Positions 15,757 through 24,111 of a stretch of 64,000 nucleotides of DNA are shown here, piece by piece; positions within the stretch are counted from its first letter, which is position 1; each line of letters begins with the position of its first letter. A model generated the notes under the pieces. The model ran no database searches and was not told the DNA's origin. It worked only from the letters and a program-made list of their open reading frames with translations. Source of the stretch: Pedobacter sp. WC2423 (GTDB lineage: Bacteria > Bacteroidota > Bacteroidia > Sphingobacteriales > Sphingobacteriaceae). The translations under genes and the position numbers were made by a program. The stretch spans positions 930,001 through 994,000 of the forward strand of contig NZ_CP162005.1 in assembly GCF_040822065.1 (NCBI RefSeq), written 5' to 3'.

Positions 15757-16743
15757 ATGAAAAAAGTAATAGCATTAATAACTGGTGGTACAACAGGTGA
15801 AAGGGTAATTTCTGTAAAAAGCGCCGCAACGATATCCCATAACCTGGATCCGGATAAGTTTGATGTTTACAAAATCATGCTGACGCAGCAGGGCTGGTTT
15901 TATGAGCCTGTAGATTCGGTAAGAATAGAGGTAGACCGCAATGATTTTTCGGTGCTTTACAATGGTAGAAAAATCACTTTTGACGGGGTGTTTATTGCGA
16001 TTCACGGGGCTCCGGGAGAGGATGGTAAGTTGCAGGGGTATTTTGATATGCTGAATTTACCTTATACTACTTGTGATGCGCTGACTTCGGCTGTGACGAT
16101 GAATAAAGGGTATACCAAGTCAATTGTACAGGATATTCCGAATTTATTTGTGGCTAAGTCTGCACAGATTTTTAAAAATACTCCTTATAATTTAGCTGAT
16201 ATTAAAAGTTCACTGACCTTACCTTATTTTGTGAAACCAAACAATGGTGGCAGCAGTATTGGAATGAGTAAAGTGAAAAATCAGTATGATTTGCAAACGG
16301 CTATTGATAAGGCTTTTAAAGAGGATGAACAAGTACTGATTGAAGAGTTTATTGAAGGACGCGAGTTTACGGTAGGTGTAGTAAAGTTAGATGGTAAAAT
16401 TACTGTCCTGCCTGCTACTGAAGTAGAAACGGCTAAAGAGTTTTTTGATTTTGAGGCTAAATACACGCCGGGTGTTGCTGTGGAAACTACGCCGGCACCT
16501 ATACGTCCGGAAACCCGTAAAAGGGTAGAGGAAATTGCTACAGCGGTTTATGCGAAACTGAATTGCAGAGGGGTAGTGAGAATTGACTTTATTTTACTGG
16601 GCGATGAGGGTGATTTCTACTTTATTGAGATCAATACGATTCCGGGGCAAACGGTAACGAGCTTTATTCCTCAGCAGGTAGCTGCGCATGGCATGAAGCT
16701 GAATGATTTCTACACGAAACTGATTAAAGAGACTATTGGTTAG
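15757..16743 (+). CDS. ddl: D-alanine--D-alanine ligase
   Basis: Ddl joins two D-alanines with ATP to make the terminal dipeptide of peptidoglycan precursors in the cytosol. The 328-residue ATP-grasp enzyme has the N-terminal GGTTGERVISVKSA (residues 10-23), AIHGAPGEDGKLQGYF, LPYTTCDALTSAVTMNKGYTK, the glycine-rich loop NNGGSSIGM (about 162-170), VLIEEFIEGREFTVGV and the metal-binding end DFYFIEINTIPGQT-type (here GDFYFIEINTIPGQT). It is divergent from the PASTA/mltG operon, which is also wall-related. Confidence 0.96.
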   Translation: MKKVIALITGGTTGERVISVKSAATISHNLDPDKFDVYKIMLTQQGWFYEPVDSVRIEVDRNDFSVLYNGRKITFDGVFIAIHGAPGEDGKLQGYFDMLNLPYTTCDALTSAVTMNKGYTKSIVQDIPNLFVAKSAQIFKNTPYNLADIKSSLTLPYFVKPNNGGSSIGMSKVKNQYDLQTAIDKAFKEDEQVLIEEFIEGREFTVGVVKLDGKITVLPATEVETAKEFFDFEAKYTPGVAVETTPAPIRPETRKRVEEIATAVYAKLNCRGVVRIDFILLGDEGDFYFIEINTIPGQTVTSFIPQQVAAHGMKLNDFYTKLIKETIG

Positions 16744-16753
16744 GCGGTTATAA

Positions 16754-17368
16754 ATGTATATTCAGTATTTAACAGTGCATCATTTCAAGACTACCCTTTA
16801 TAAAAAAGGGGAAGTGATCTATGAGCCTGGACAGCATCCTAAATATGCCTACTTTATTAAAAGCGGGGAGGTCCGGATGGCAACGGTTAACCAGGATGGC
16901 AGGGAGTTTATACAGGGTGTTTTCAAGTCAAAGCAACTTTTTGGAGAACCTGCGGTGTTGCTGGACCGTCCGTATCTGGCTTATACAATTGCATCCCGGG
17001 ATACGGAAGTTATTCAGCTGGACAGGCAGGCTTTTCTGAAAATGATCAAAGAAAACAGCGATTTTAGTATGGATTTGATCATGACGATGAGTAAAAGGTT
17101 ATTTTACAAATCTATGATGCTGGAAGAACTGGCCAATGAACAGGCAGAACACCGCCTGTCTACGCTGATCAATTACCTGTGTCAGGATCTTGATGAGGGT
17201 GCTGTATTGAACATTACCAGGCAAACGCTGGCCGATATGAGTGGTTTGAGAGTGGAAACGGTAATCAGAACGATAAAAAAACTGGCGGCTGGCGGAGCGC
17301 TTAAACTAATTCGCGGAAAGATTGTTAAAACAGGATATGATGCAGATCATAAAATGGATATTTTATAA
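16754..17368 (+). CDS. Crp/Fnr family transcriptional regulator
   Basis: This 204-residue protein has an N-terminal cyclic-nucleotide-binding-type beta roll (KGEVIYEPGQHPKYAYFIKSG, then LFGEPAVLL) and a C-terminal winged helix (EHRLSTLINYLCQ, then ITRQTLADMSGLRVETVIRTIKKL). The recognition-helix pattern is that of the Crp family. No FNR-type cysteine cluster is seen, and the cAMP-contact Arg-Ser pair is not obvious, so the effector is unknown. It starts 10 bp after ddl and may be co-transcribed. Confidence 0.9.
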   Translation: MYIQYLTVHHFKTTLYKKGEVIYEPGQHPKYAYFIKSGEVRMATVNQDGREFIQGVFKSKQLFGEPAVLLDRPYLAYTIASRDTEVIQLDRQAFLKMIKENSDFSMDLIMTMSKRLFYKSMMLEELANEQAEHRLSTLINYLCQDLDEGAVLNITRQTLADMSGLRVETVIRTIKKLAAGGALKLIRGKIVKTGYDADHKMDIL

Positions 17369-17412
17369 TGGTTAGATTTGTCTGATTAATTATTACGATT
17401 AAAATTAACGTT

Positions 17413-17838
17413 ATGGTCCCTATTACAAAATTAGAAGCTGTTATCCAATGTAAGTGTCCTCGTTGCAGACAGGGTAACATCTTTACTGGTAAAATGTATT
17501 CTTTTTCGTTCAAAGGACAGATCACTAATGAGTTTTGCCCGCATTGTAATCTGCGTTTCGAAAGAGAGCCTGGATTTTTCTATGTATCGATGTTTATTAG
17601 CTATGCTATGAATGTAGCAGAAATGATTAGTGCAAGTGTAGCTACTTATGTTTTTGGTTTAGCGCTTGTTTATGATAACCTGTGGTACTATGTGGGTATC
17701 CTGCTCTTAACAGTATTTATCTGTTCTCCGTTCAATTACCGCTACTCGAGGGTAATGCTTTTACATTGGTTAACGCCAGGGCTGGGTTATATTCCTGGCA
17801 GTGGTGATGAGCCTAAAAATGTCATTAAGCCTGCTTAA
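17413..17838 (+). CDS. DUF983 membrane protein with zinc-ribbon cysteines
   Basis: This 141-residue protein starts with a rubredoxin-like cysteine set, CKCPRCRQGNIF (CxC, CxxC), followed by a second pair in FCPHCNLRFEREPGFFYVSMFISY, the DUF983 signature. Two membrane helices follow (about residues 55-80 and 90-110). The family is linked in some bacteria with cytochrome oxidase assembly, but no such gene is adjacent here, so I assign no function. It has its own leader 44 bp after the Crp/Fnr gene. Confidence 0.88.
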   Translation: MVPITKLEAVIQCKCPRCRQGNIFTGKMYSFSFKGQITNEFCPHCNLRFEREPGFFYVSMFISYAMNVAEMISASVATYVFGLALVYDNLWYYVGILLLTVFICSPFNYRYSRVMLLHWLTPGLGYIPGSGDEPKNVIKPA

Positions 17839-17893
17839 TTTCCGGCAGCTGATGATAACAGCATATCATTAGTTCCTGTTATAAAAACATATC

Positions 17894-17924
17894 AACAGTT
17901 CCTGTGGTCTAAGCAGGGACTGTT
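17894..17924 (+). terminator. Possible terminator after the DUF983 gene
   Basis: The stem AACAGTTCCTG pairs with CAGGGACTGTT (one G-U pair) around a 9-nt loop. The run of T after it is weak (AATTGTAAAT), so termination efficiency is uncertain. Confidence 0.45.
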
Positions 17925-17990
17925 AATTGTAAATATCCTTTTATCCTTTCCGGCATTACATATTTCTTCAGGTTTTATTCCAATTATTGA

Positions 17991-18011
17991 AACTATCTTT
18001 TAAAGATAGTT
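17991..18011. repeat. Short perfect inverted repeat upstream of the peptide exporter
   Basis: The arms AACTATCTT and AAGATAGTT are separated by 3 nt. It lies about 110 bp before the exporter gene, so it is either a small hairpin in the leader or a protein-binding palindrome. Nothing else marks it. Confidence 0.4.
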
Positions 18012-18123
18012 GCTTCATGTGGTAAGAATTTCGCATATTTAAAAAATGAGTTATGATTTGGGTAATAAACAGTTGATTTTTAATTGATGTTTATCTGAAT
18101 TAACTTATTGTGATAATTGCAGG

Positions 18124-20331
18124 GTGTTGTTAGGTAATAAAATATTGAAAAAATTCACTTTCTATAAGCAGTTTGATCAGATGGATTGCGGGCCAACCTG
18201 CCTCCGGATGATCGCTAAATATTTCGGTAAAAATATTAGTTTGCAGCGCCTGCGTGCTGTTTCTGGCATTAACCGTGAAGGTGTTTCTCTGTTAGGTATC
18301 AGCAATGCTGCCGAGAAGATAGGTTTTCGTACTACTGGTGCCCGGTTATCTTTAGAGGTATTAAAGCAAATAGATCTCCCTGCTATTCTGCATTGGGATC
18401 AGGAGCATTTTGTAGTGCTTTATCAAATCAAAAAAGAACGCTTTATGGTCGCAGATCCGGCAAAGGGTCTGATCGGGTATGAGGAGAAGGAGTTTTTACC
18501 CCATTGGCTGAGCTCGTTTAATGAGGGGGCCGTTGAAGGGGTGGCTTTAATTATATCGCCAACGCCTGATTTTTATACGGTGGAAGAGGATCAGAAAGAT
18601 GGAATGGACATCCGTTACCTGCTGAAGTATTTTTACCGGTACAAGCAGCTAATCGGACAACTTTTTGCTGGCTTGCTGGTAGGGAGCGTGCTCCAGATTA
18701 TTCTTCCTTTTTTAACGCAATCTGTTGTGGATGTTGGGATTAATACACGGAATCTTAATTTTATCTATATCATTCTGATTGCCCAGATTATGCTTTTTAT
18801 CGGGCGGATGAGCGTGGACTTTATACGGGCATGGATTTTACTGCATATCAGTACCCGGATCAATATTTCTATTTTAACTGATTTTCTGATCAAGCTGATG
18901 AAGCTCCCGATGTCTTTTTTTGATACGAAGATGACTGGTGATATTTTGCAGCGTATGGATGACCAGAAGCGTATTGAAACTTTTCTGACCGGCCCTACAT
19001 TGAGCATCATTTTTTCGATGTTCAACCTGGTCGTGTTTTCTGTTGTACTGGCTTATTATAACCTGACTGTTTTTACTGTTTTCGCAATGAGTACGGCTTT
19101 ATATACGGGCTGGGTTACGATCTTTTTAAAGAAAAGACGTGAACTTGATTTTAAGCGTTTTGATATTTCTTCTAAAAACCAGAGTACAGTGGTACAGCTG
19201 ATCAATGGGATGCAGGAAATTAAGCTGAACAATTGTGAGCAGGACAAACGCTGGGAGTGGGAGCGGATACAGTCAAGGTTGTTCCGTTTTAATGTGAAAA
19301 GTCTTGCGCTTGGTCAGTATCAGCAGGTGGGCGCATTTTTTATCAATGAAGGAAAAAATATTCTGATTACTTTTCTGGTAGCCAAACTGGTGATAGAAGG
19401 GCAGCTGACGCTTGGTGCTATGATGGCTATTCAATACATCATCGGACAGCTGAACAGCCCGATTGAACAGATGATTGGTTTCTTACAGCAATTGCAGGAT
19501 GCTAAAATTTCTCTGGAAAGATTAAATGAGATCCGGGAGATGGAGGATGAGGAGCCGGCTGGTCAGACCTTTGTGATGGATTTGCCGGAAGATCATAGCA
19601 TTATGCTGAAGAATGTGGATTTTACTTATCCCGGAGCTGGTAATGAGCCGGTATTGTCTGCGATCAGCCTGAATATCCCAATGGGTAAAACTACGGCGAT
19701 AGTAGGGATGAGTGGGAGCGGAAAAACGACTATTCTCAAATTGTTACTTCGCTTTTATGAAGTTCAGCGCGGGGATATTTATGTGGGCAGTACACATCTC
19801 AGCCAGATGGGGTTTAGTTTTTGGCGTAACCAGTGTGGTGCGGTCACGCAGGATGGTTTTATCTTTTCTGATTCTATAGCCCGGAACATTGCCGTTGGTG
19901 ATCAGTATCCTGACCATGCTAAGCTTCAGCAGGCGTTAAAGGTGGCTAATATTACTGATTTTATAAAAAGCCTGCCTTTAGGGCTGAACACCAAAATCGG
20001 TTCTGAAGGAAACGGGATAAGCCAGGGGCAGAAACAGCGTATATTAATTGCCAGGGCTGTTTATAAGGATCCGCGTTATCTGTTTTTTGATGAGGCGACC
20101 AATGCGCTTGATGCGAGAAACGAATCTGTGATCATGGATAATCTGGAAAGCTTTTTTAAAGGACGTACGGTAGTGGTTGTTGCGCATCGTTTAAGTACGG
20201 TTAAAAATGCAGACAATATAGTGGTGATTGATAAGGGAAGGATTTTGGAAGAGGGAACACATGCTGAATTGACAGCGCTGAAGGGTGAATATTATCAGCT
20301 GGTCAAAAACCAGCTTGAACTTGGAAATTAA
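18124..20331 (+). CDS. Peptidase-containing ABC transporter (C39 peptidase-permease-ATPase)
   Basis: This type of protein removes a double-glycine leader from a small peptide and exports the mature product. At 735 residues it has the full layout. The N-terminal C39 peptidase has Gln16, Cys22 (FDQMDCGPTC), His95 (WDQEHFVVLY) and Asp111 (VADPAKG). Six membrane helices follow at about residues 160-450, then an ATPase with Walker A GMSGSGKTT near 525, signature GISQGQKQR near 630 and Walker B YLFFDEATNALD. All catalytic residues are present. The GTG at 18124 is the longest start; the in-frame TTG at 18145 gives MKKFTFYKQ, a more typical beginning. A HlyD-type partner follows. No candidate cargo peptide is seen next to it. 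Confidence 0.93.
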   Translation: MLLGNKILKKFTFYKQFDQMDCGPTCLRMIAKYFGKNISLQRLRAVSGINREGVSLLGISNAAEKIGFRTTGARLSLEVLKQIDLPAILHWDQEHFVVLYQIKKERFMVADPAKGLIGYEEKEFLPHWLSSFNEGAVEGVALIISPTPDFYTVEEDQKDGMDIRYLLKYFYRYKQLIGQLFAGLLVGSVLQIILPFLTQSVVDVGINTRNLNFIYIILIAQIMLFIGRMSVDFIRAWILLHISTRINISILTDFLIKLMKLPMSFFDTKMTGDILQRMDDQKRIETFLTGPTLSIIFSMFNLVVFSVVLAYYNLTVFTVFAMSTALYTGWVTIFLKKRRELDFKRFDISSKNQSTVVQLINGMQEIKLNNCEQDKRWEWERIQSRLFRFNVKSLALGQYQQVGAFFINEGKNILITFLVAKLVIEGQLTLGAMMAIQYIIGQLNSPIEQMIGFLQQLQDAKISLERLNEIREMEDEEPAGQTFVMDLPEDHSIMLKNVDFTYPGAGNEPVLSAISLNIPMGKTTAIVGMSGSGKTTILKLLLRFYEVQRGDIYVGSTHLSQMGFSFWRNQCGAVTQDGFIFSDSIARNIAVGDQYPDHAKLQQALKVANITDFIKSLPLGLNTKIGSEGNGISQGQKQRILIARAVYKDPRYLFFDEATNALDARNESVIMDNLESFFKGRTVVVVAHRLSTVKNADNIVVIDKGRILEEGTHAELTALKGEYYQLVKNQLELGN

Positions 20332-20355
20332 AGGACCAATTTACGTTTTATAAAA

Positions 20356-21645
20356 ATGCCGGAAGAATCTATATATCAACAGAATCATAGTGAAGAGGTG
20401 AATGAAATTATCACAGCGGTACCGTCATGGATACTTCGCCGTGGGATTACGGTAGTCTTTTTGGTTATTTTAAGTATAATTCTGCTTGCTGCTTTTATCC
20501 GGTATCCGGATGTAATTAGCACGAGCCTGAAAATTAATTCATTAAATGCGCCTAAGCCTGTTTATGCCAAACGTGCGGGTAAATTGACGGAGTTGTTATG
20601 GCCTGAAAATAAAAGGGTGGAGTTAGGTGCGCCGCTTGCGTTTTTGGAAAGTACGGGTTCGCACCGGGATGTACTTAAGCTTTCGGCGCAACTTAAATTA
20701 CTGCGTGAAATGGTTTTAAGTGCCAAACCTTTGAGTTTGTCTTTGTTATCTCCAAATAGTAATCTGGGTGAATTGCAGGCTGCTTATCAGAATTTTTACC
20801 AGGAATATGTACAGTATCTTTCTACTCAAAAGGGTGGTTACTACCAGGAAAAACGTATTTACCTGGAAAAGGATCTTCAGGCTATTCAAGCGCTTAAAAG
20901 TCAGATTGTAACGCAGCAGAAAATACAGCAAAAGGAATATGCGAATATTGAGCAGCAGTACTTTTCTTATCAGAAGTTAATGGCTAAAAATGTGATTTCG
21001 AAAAATGAGTTTCAAGAGCAGGAAAATAAATATTTAGCAGGAAAGTATCCTTTACAGCAAACTGAAACAGCTTTATTAAATAATACGGTAGCTTATGCGG
21101 CTAAAGAAAAGGAAATACTGGATCTGGAGAATACAATTGCGGAACAGCGGGCCAAATTTTTACAGACCACGAATAGTGTAATCAGTGAAACAGAGATCTG
21201 GATCAATCAGTATGTAGTGCTGGCACCGGTTTCTGGTACGCTGGGTTATGCGGGTGTGATTCAGCAGAATCAAAGTGTCGCGTTAAATCAGGAGTTATTT
21301 GTAATTAATCCCGGAAATACTGATTTTTTTGGTGAGATACAGATCCCGCAGAATAACATGGGAAAAATACGTATTGGACAGCGTACTTTAATTAAGATGC
21401 ATAGTTATCCTTATGAGCAGTTTGGGATGATCAGGGGGAATATCAATTATATTTCGGATGTAGCATTCAAAGACAGTGTTTTTATTGCCAAGGTTGGTTT
21501 CAAGACTTTTGAAAATAAAGACAAGCTGCACAAAATAGCGCTCAAAAACGGCATGTTGGGCAATGCCGAAATTATCACGGAAGAAAGTTCACTGCTGCAG
21601 CGGTTTTACCGGAATATTATTAAGGAGTTAAACGGCCGGGAGTAA
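20356..21645 (+). CDS. HlyD family membrane-fusion protein, partner of the C39 exporter
   Basis: This 429-residue periplasmic adaptor connects the ABC exporter with the outer membrane. It has a short cytosolic start, one membrane helix (about residues 30-52), a lipoyl-like half (YAKRAGKLTELLWPENKRVELGAPLAFLES), a long alpha hairpin with coiled-coil character (about 140-275), the second lipoyl half (VLAPVSGTLGYAGVIQQNQSV) and a beta-barrel end. It lies 24 bp after the ABC gene and clearly belongs to the same operon. An outer-membrane TolC-like gene is not present nearby. Confidence 0.92.
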   Translation: MPEESIYQQNHSEEVNEIITAVPSWILRRGITVVFLVILSIILLAAFIRYPDVISTSLKINSLNAPKPVYAKRAGKLTELLWPENKRVELGAPLAFLESTGSHRDVLKLSAQLKLLREMVLSAKPLSLSLLSPNSNLGELQAAYQNFYQEYVQYLSTQKGGYYQEKRIYLEKDLQAIQALKSQIVTQQKIQQKEYANIEQQYFSYQKLMAKNVISKNEFQEQENKYLAGKYPLQQTETALLNNTVAYAAKEKEILDLENTIAEQRAKFLQTTNSVISETEIWINQYVVLAPVSGTLGYAGVIQQNQSVALNQELFVINPGNTDFFGEIQIPQNNMGKIRIGQRTLIKMHSYPYEQFGMIRGNINYISDVAFKDSVFIAKVGFKTFENKDKLHKIALKNGMLGNAEIITEESSLLQRFYRNIIKELNGRE

Positions 21646-21690
21646 GGAATTGAATGGTCATGAATAGTATAGTTGTACTATGCTGTGAAT

Positions 21691-21712
21691 AAGCAGGTTA
21701 TTAAACCTGCTT
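21691..21712. terminator. Hairpin between convergent HlyD and MATE genes
   Basis: The arms AAGCAGGTT and AACCTGCTT surround a 4-nt loop and include the MATE stop codon. It lies where two convergent transcripts meet; T runs are weak on both sides, so this is a possible bidirectional terminator. Confidence 0.45.
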
Positions 21713-23128
21713 GGTTTTCCAGCTGCCTTTTTTAAATAAGAGATATCCTGCAATGGCAATTCCTGTTTCTGCAACCGGAATAGCTATAAATACACCATCA
21801 GGCCCCATATTGAAATGTTTGGCTAAGATAAATGCGAGTGGAATCTGGAATAACCAGAAGCCGAAGAAGTTAATGAGGGTTGGAGTTGTGGTATCTCCTG
21901 CACCGTTAAAGGTACTGGTCATCACCATCCCTACGCCATAAAATAAAAAGCCTGCACTCATTATATTCAATCCTCTGGAAGCAACTTGCTGAATAAGTAT
22001 ATCGTCTGTAAAGAAGGAGATGAAATAGTGTCCGGCTAAAAGGCAGAGCACCATGGCTATTCCCATATAAATCAGGATGTATTTAGTGGTTTGCCATACC
22101 GAGTCTTCGGCACGTTTCAGGTTTTTTGCGCCAAGGTTTTGTCCGACCAGAGTTGCTGCTGCGCCGCTTAAGCCCCAGGCAGGCAGCATGAAGAACATCA
22201 TTAGCCTCAATGCGGTCTGGTAACCGGCTGAACCATGATCGCCACCGGTTGTAGCTACAAGTTGCGCAAGAAAAATCCAGCTGCAGGAAGCAATAACGAA
22301 TTGAAAGATAGCGGGAACGGCAATTTTCAACAGGGCGATAATTTGTTTAAGGTGAGGGGTAAAGTAGGCCAGTTTTATTTTTAACTGACCGTTTCCTTTA
22401 ACGAGTTGATATACCTGGTAACAAACGCCCAGTCCTCTGCCTATGGTGGTGGCTATAGCTGCGCCGGTTAATCCAAAAGCGGGAATAGGGCCAAAGCCGT
22501 TAATGAGTATAGGGCATAAAATGATATTGGCCACATTGGCTACCCATAAGCTTTTCATGGCAATAGCTGCATTTCCGGCACCTCTGAAAATTCCGTTAAT
22601 CAAAAATAGCAGGACAATAATTGTGCTGCCGCACATCATAATCTGGATAAAGGGAGTGCCTGTGGTTACTGTGTTTGCCGAAGCTCCCATCAGCGTCAGA
22701 ATTTCACGGGCGTAAATAAACCCGGCTATACTTAATATAAGGTTGAAGGCAACAGCGACCAGAATAGCTTGCATCCCTGCTTTTGCAGCGGCAACGGGAT
22801 CTTTTTCTCCGATCCTCCGGGCTACTACTGCGGTAGCGGCCATACTCATTCCAACGGCAAGCGAATAGATGATTGTCAGCACTGATTCTGTTAAACCAAC
22901 GGTCTGAATGGCTTCACTGCTGTTGTGCAGGTGGCCTACAAAGTAAAGGTCAACTAGTGCAAATACCGATTCCATGATCATTTCGAGCATCATCGGTATG
23001 GCAAGCAGCAAAACAGCTCTGCGCATACTGCCCTGAGTAAAGTCTAATTCTTTTCCCTGAACGGCTTGTTTGAGTAAGTCAAAGATTTTAGTGGTCTGGC
23101 TGGTTGAGCTGTTTTGTTGTGTGGTCAT
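21701..23128 (-). CDS. MATE family multidrug/metabolite efflux transporter
   Basis: This is an inner-membrane cation-coupled exporter of 475 residues with twelve hydrophobic segments. The two homologous halves show the family pattern: AIPMMLEMIMESVFALVDLYFVG at the start of the first and IAVPAIFQFVIASCSWIFLAQLV in the second. VVARRIGEKD and VGQNLGAKN are the matched loop motifs of the two halves. The substrate cannot be predicted. The first 40 residues are a hydrophilic extension with a Ser/Thr-rich start. It is 14 bp from the thioesterase gene and probably follows it in one transcript. Confidence 0.93.
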   Translation of the reverse strand: MTTQQNSSTSQTTKIFDLLKQAVQGKELDFTQGSMRRAVLLLAIPMMLEMIMESVFALVDLYFVGHLHNSSEAIQTVGLTESVLTIIYSLAVGMSMAATAVVARRIGEKDPVAAAKAGMQAILVAVAFNLILSIAGFIYAREILTLMGASANTVTTGTPFIQIMMCGSTIIVLLFLINGIFRGAGNAAIAMKSLWVANVANIILCPILINGFGPIPAFGLTGAAIATTIGRGLGVCYQVYQLVKGNGQLKIKLAYFTPHLKQIIALLKIAVPAIFQFVIASCSWIFLAQLVATTGGDHGSAGYQTALRLMMFFMLPAWGLSGAAATLVGQNLGAKNLKRAEDSVWQTTKYILIYMGIAMVLCLLAGHYFISFFTDDILIQQVASRGLNIMSAGFLFYGVGMVMTSTFNGAGDTTTPTLINFFGFWLFQIPLAFILAKHFNMGPDGVFIAIPVAETGIAIAGYLLFKKGSWKTKQV

Positions 23129-23142
23129 GTAATTTATCTGTT

Positions 23143-23562
23143 TTATACTGAATAGGCGCTGATCATGTCATCGCTTACTTTACATCCTTTGCCTGTAGTG
23201 GTATCAATTAATACGTAGTCAAACCATCCGTCTGAGGCTATTTTTCCTGTACGTTCGTTTTCTATTTCAAATTGTACACGGCACCCTTTTTCATTAATGG
23301 TCAGGATTCCTGTTCTTATTTTAAGCTGATCACCCAAAATTAACGGTCTTTTATAGTCTACATGAGCGGTTCTGACCACCCATCCGAAACCGCTTTTCAG
23401 GAAGTCTTCCATCGGCATTTTATAGAATTTCTCCATCTGATCGTAACGGGCAGCCAATACGTAGTCAAAGTATTTACTGTTGTGTACATGGTTAAACATG
23501 TCTATATCATCGGGTCTTACTTTGAGCGCTGTCTCAAATATACTATATTCAGTCTTTTCCAT
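23143..23562 (-). CDS. Acyl-CoA thioesterase, 4HBT family
   Basis: This is a hot-dog-fold thioesterase of 139 residues. The signature is VRPDDIDMFNHVHNSKYFDYVLAARYDQM, with the catalytic Asp in the DIDMFNHVHN motif; DYKRPLILGDQLKIRT follows. It is distinct from the YbgC-like copy at 13.3 kb. A -7 box TACTTTTG lies at 23567-23574 on this strand, so close to the start that the mRNA may have almost no leader. The substrate is unknown. Confidence 0.88.
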   Translation of the reverse strand: MEKTEYSIFETALKVRPDDIDMFNHVHNSKYFDYVLAARYDQMEKFYKMPMEDFLKSGFGWVVRTAHVDYKRPLILGDQLKIRTGILTINEKGCRVQFEIENERTGKIASDGWFDYVLIDTTTGKGCKVSDDMISAYSV

Positions 23563-23637
23563 CTTGCAAAAGTAAAGTTTGAGGGCCTGTTATTGAAATA
23601 TTTTATGAGTATACGTGTTTATCCTGAAAACTTACAC

Positions 23638-23645
23638 TATCTTTG
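23638..23645 (+). promoter_or_regulatory. -7 promoter box of rpsO
   Basis: TATCTTTG matches the Bacteroidetes TAnnTTTG box and is placed 44 bp before the rpsO start. No clear TTTG box is seen at the expected upstream distance. Confidence 0.5.
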
Positions 23646-23689
23646 CGCGTAATTAATTAATCAATATACACTTTAGTATAATTCAAGCA

Positions 23690-23995
23690 ATGTATTTAAG
23701 TAAAGAAGTAAAAGCCGACATTTTCAAAACACACGGCGAAGTAGAAACTAACACAGGATCTGCTGAAGGACAAGTAGCGTTATTCACTTACCGTATCGCG
23801 CACTTAACAGGACACTTAAAGAAAAACCGTAAGGATTTTTCTACACAGTTGTCTCTTCAAAAATTAGTAGGTAAACGCCGTGGTATTCTGGCTTACCTGT
23901 TTAAAAAAGATATCAATCGTTACCGTGCTATCATTAAATCTTTAGGTTTAAGAGATATTATCAAACCATTAGGTTCGACAAGAGATAGCAAATAA
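23690..23995 (+). CDS. rpsO: 30S ribosomal protein S15
   Basis: S15 binds 16S rRNA early in small-subunit assembly. The family core is clear: THGEVETNTGSAEGQVALFTYRI, LTGHLKKNRKDFSTQLSLQKLVGKRRGILAYLFKKDINRYRAIIKSLGLR. At 101 residues it is about ten longer than usual because of a C-terminal extension after LGLR. It is followed by a terminator and then pnp, the widespread rpsO-pnp order. Confidence 0.97.
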   Translation: MYLSKEVKADIFKTHGEVETNTGSAEGQVALFTYRIAHLTGHLKKNRKDFSTQLSLQKLVGKRRGILAYLFKKDINRYRAIIKSLGLRDIIKPLGSTRDSK

Positions 23996-24011
23996 GCGTT
24001 AAAATATCAAG

Positions 24012-24040
24012 AAAAGCCATTCTTAGGGATGGCTTTTTTA
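24012..24040 (+). terminator. Intrinsic terminator between rpsO and pnp
   Basis: AAAAGCCAT (24012-24020) pairs with ATGGCTTTT (24029-24037), followed by more T. It separates rpsO from pnp, which probably also has its own promoter. Confidence 0.8.
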
Positions 24041-24111
24041 ATTGAAATATAAAAATATAATATATAAATCTGGTGTGTCGAAAGAGGAAAACACACCGCA
24101 ACAATTTGTAA

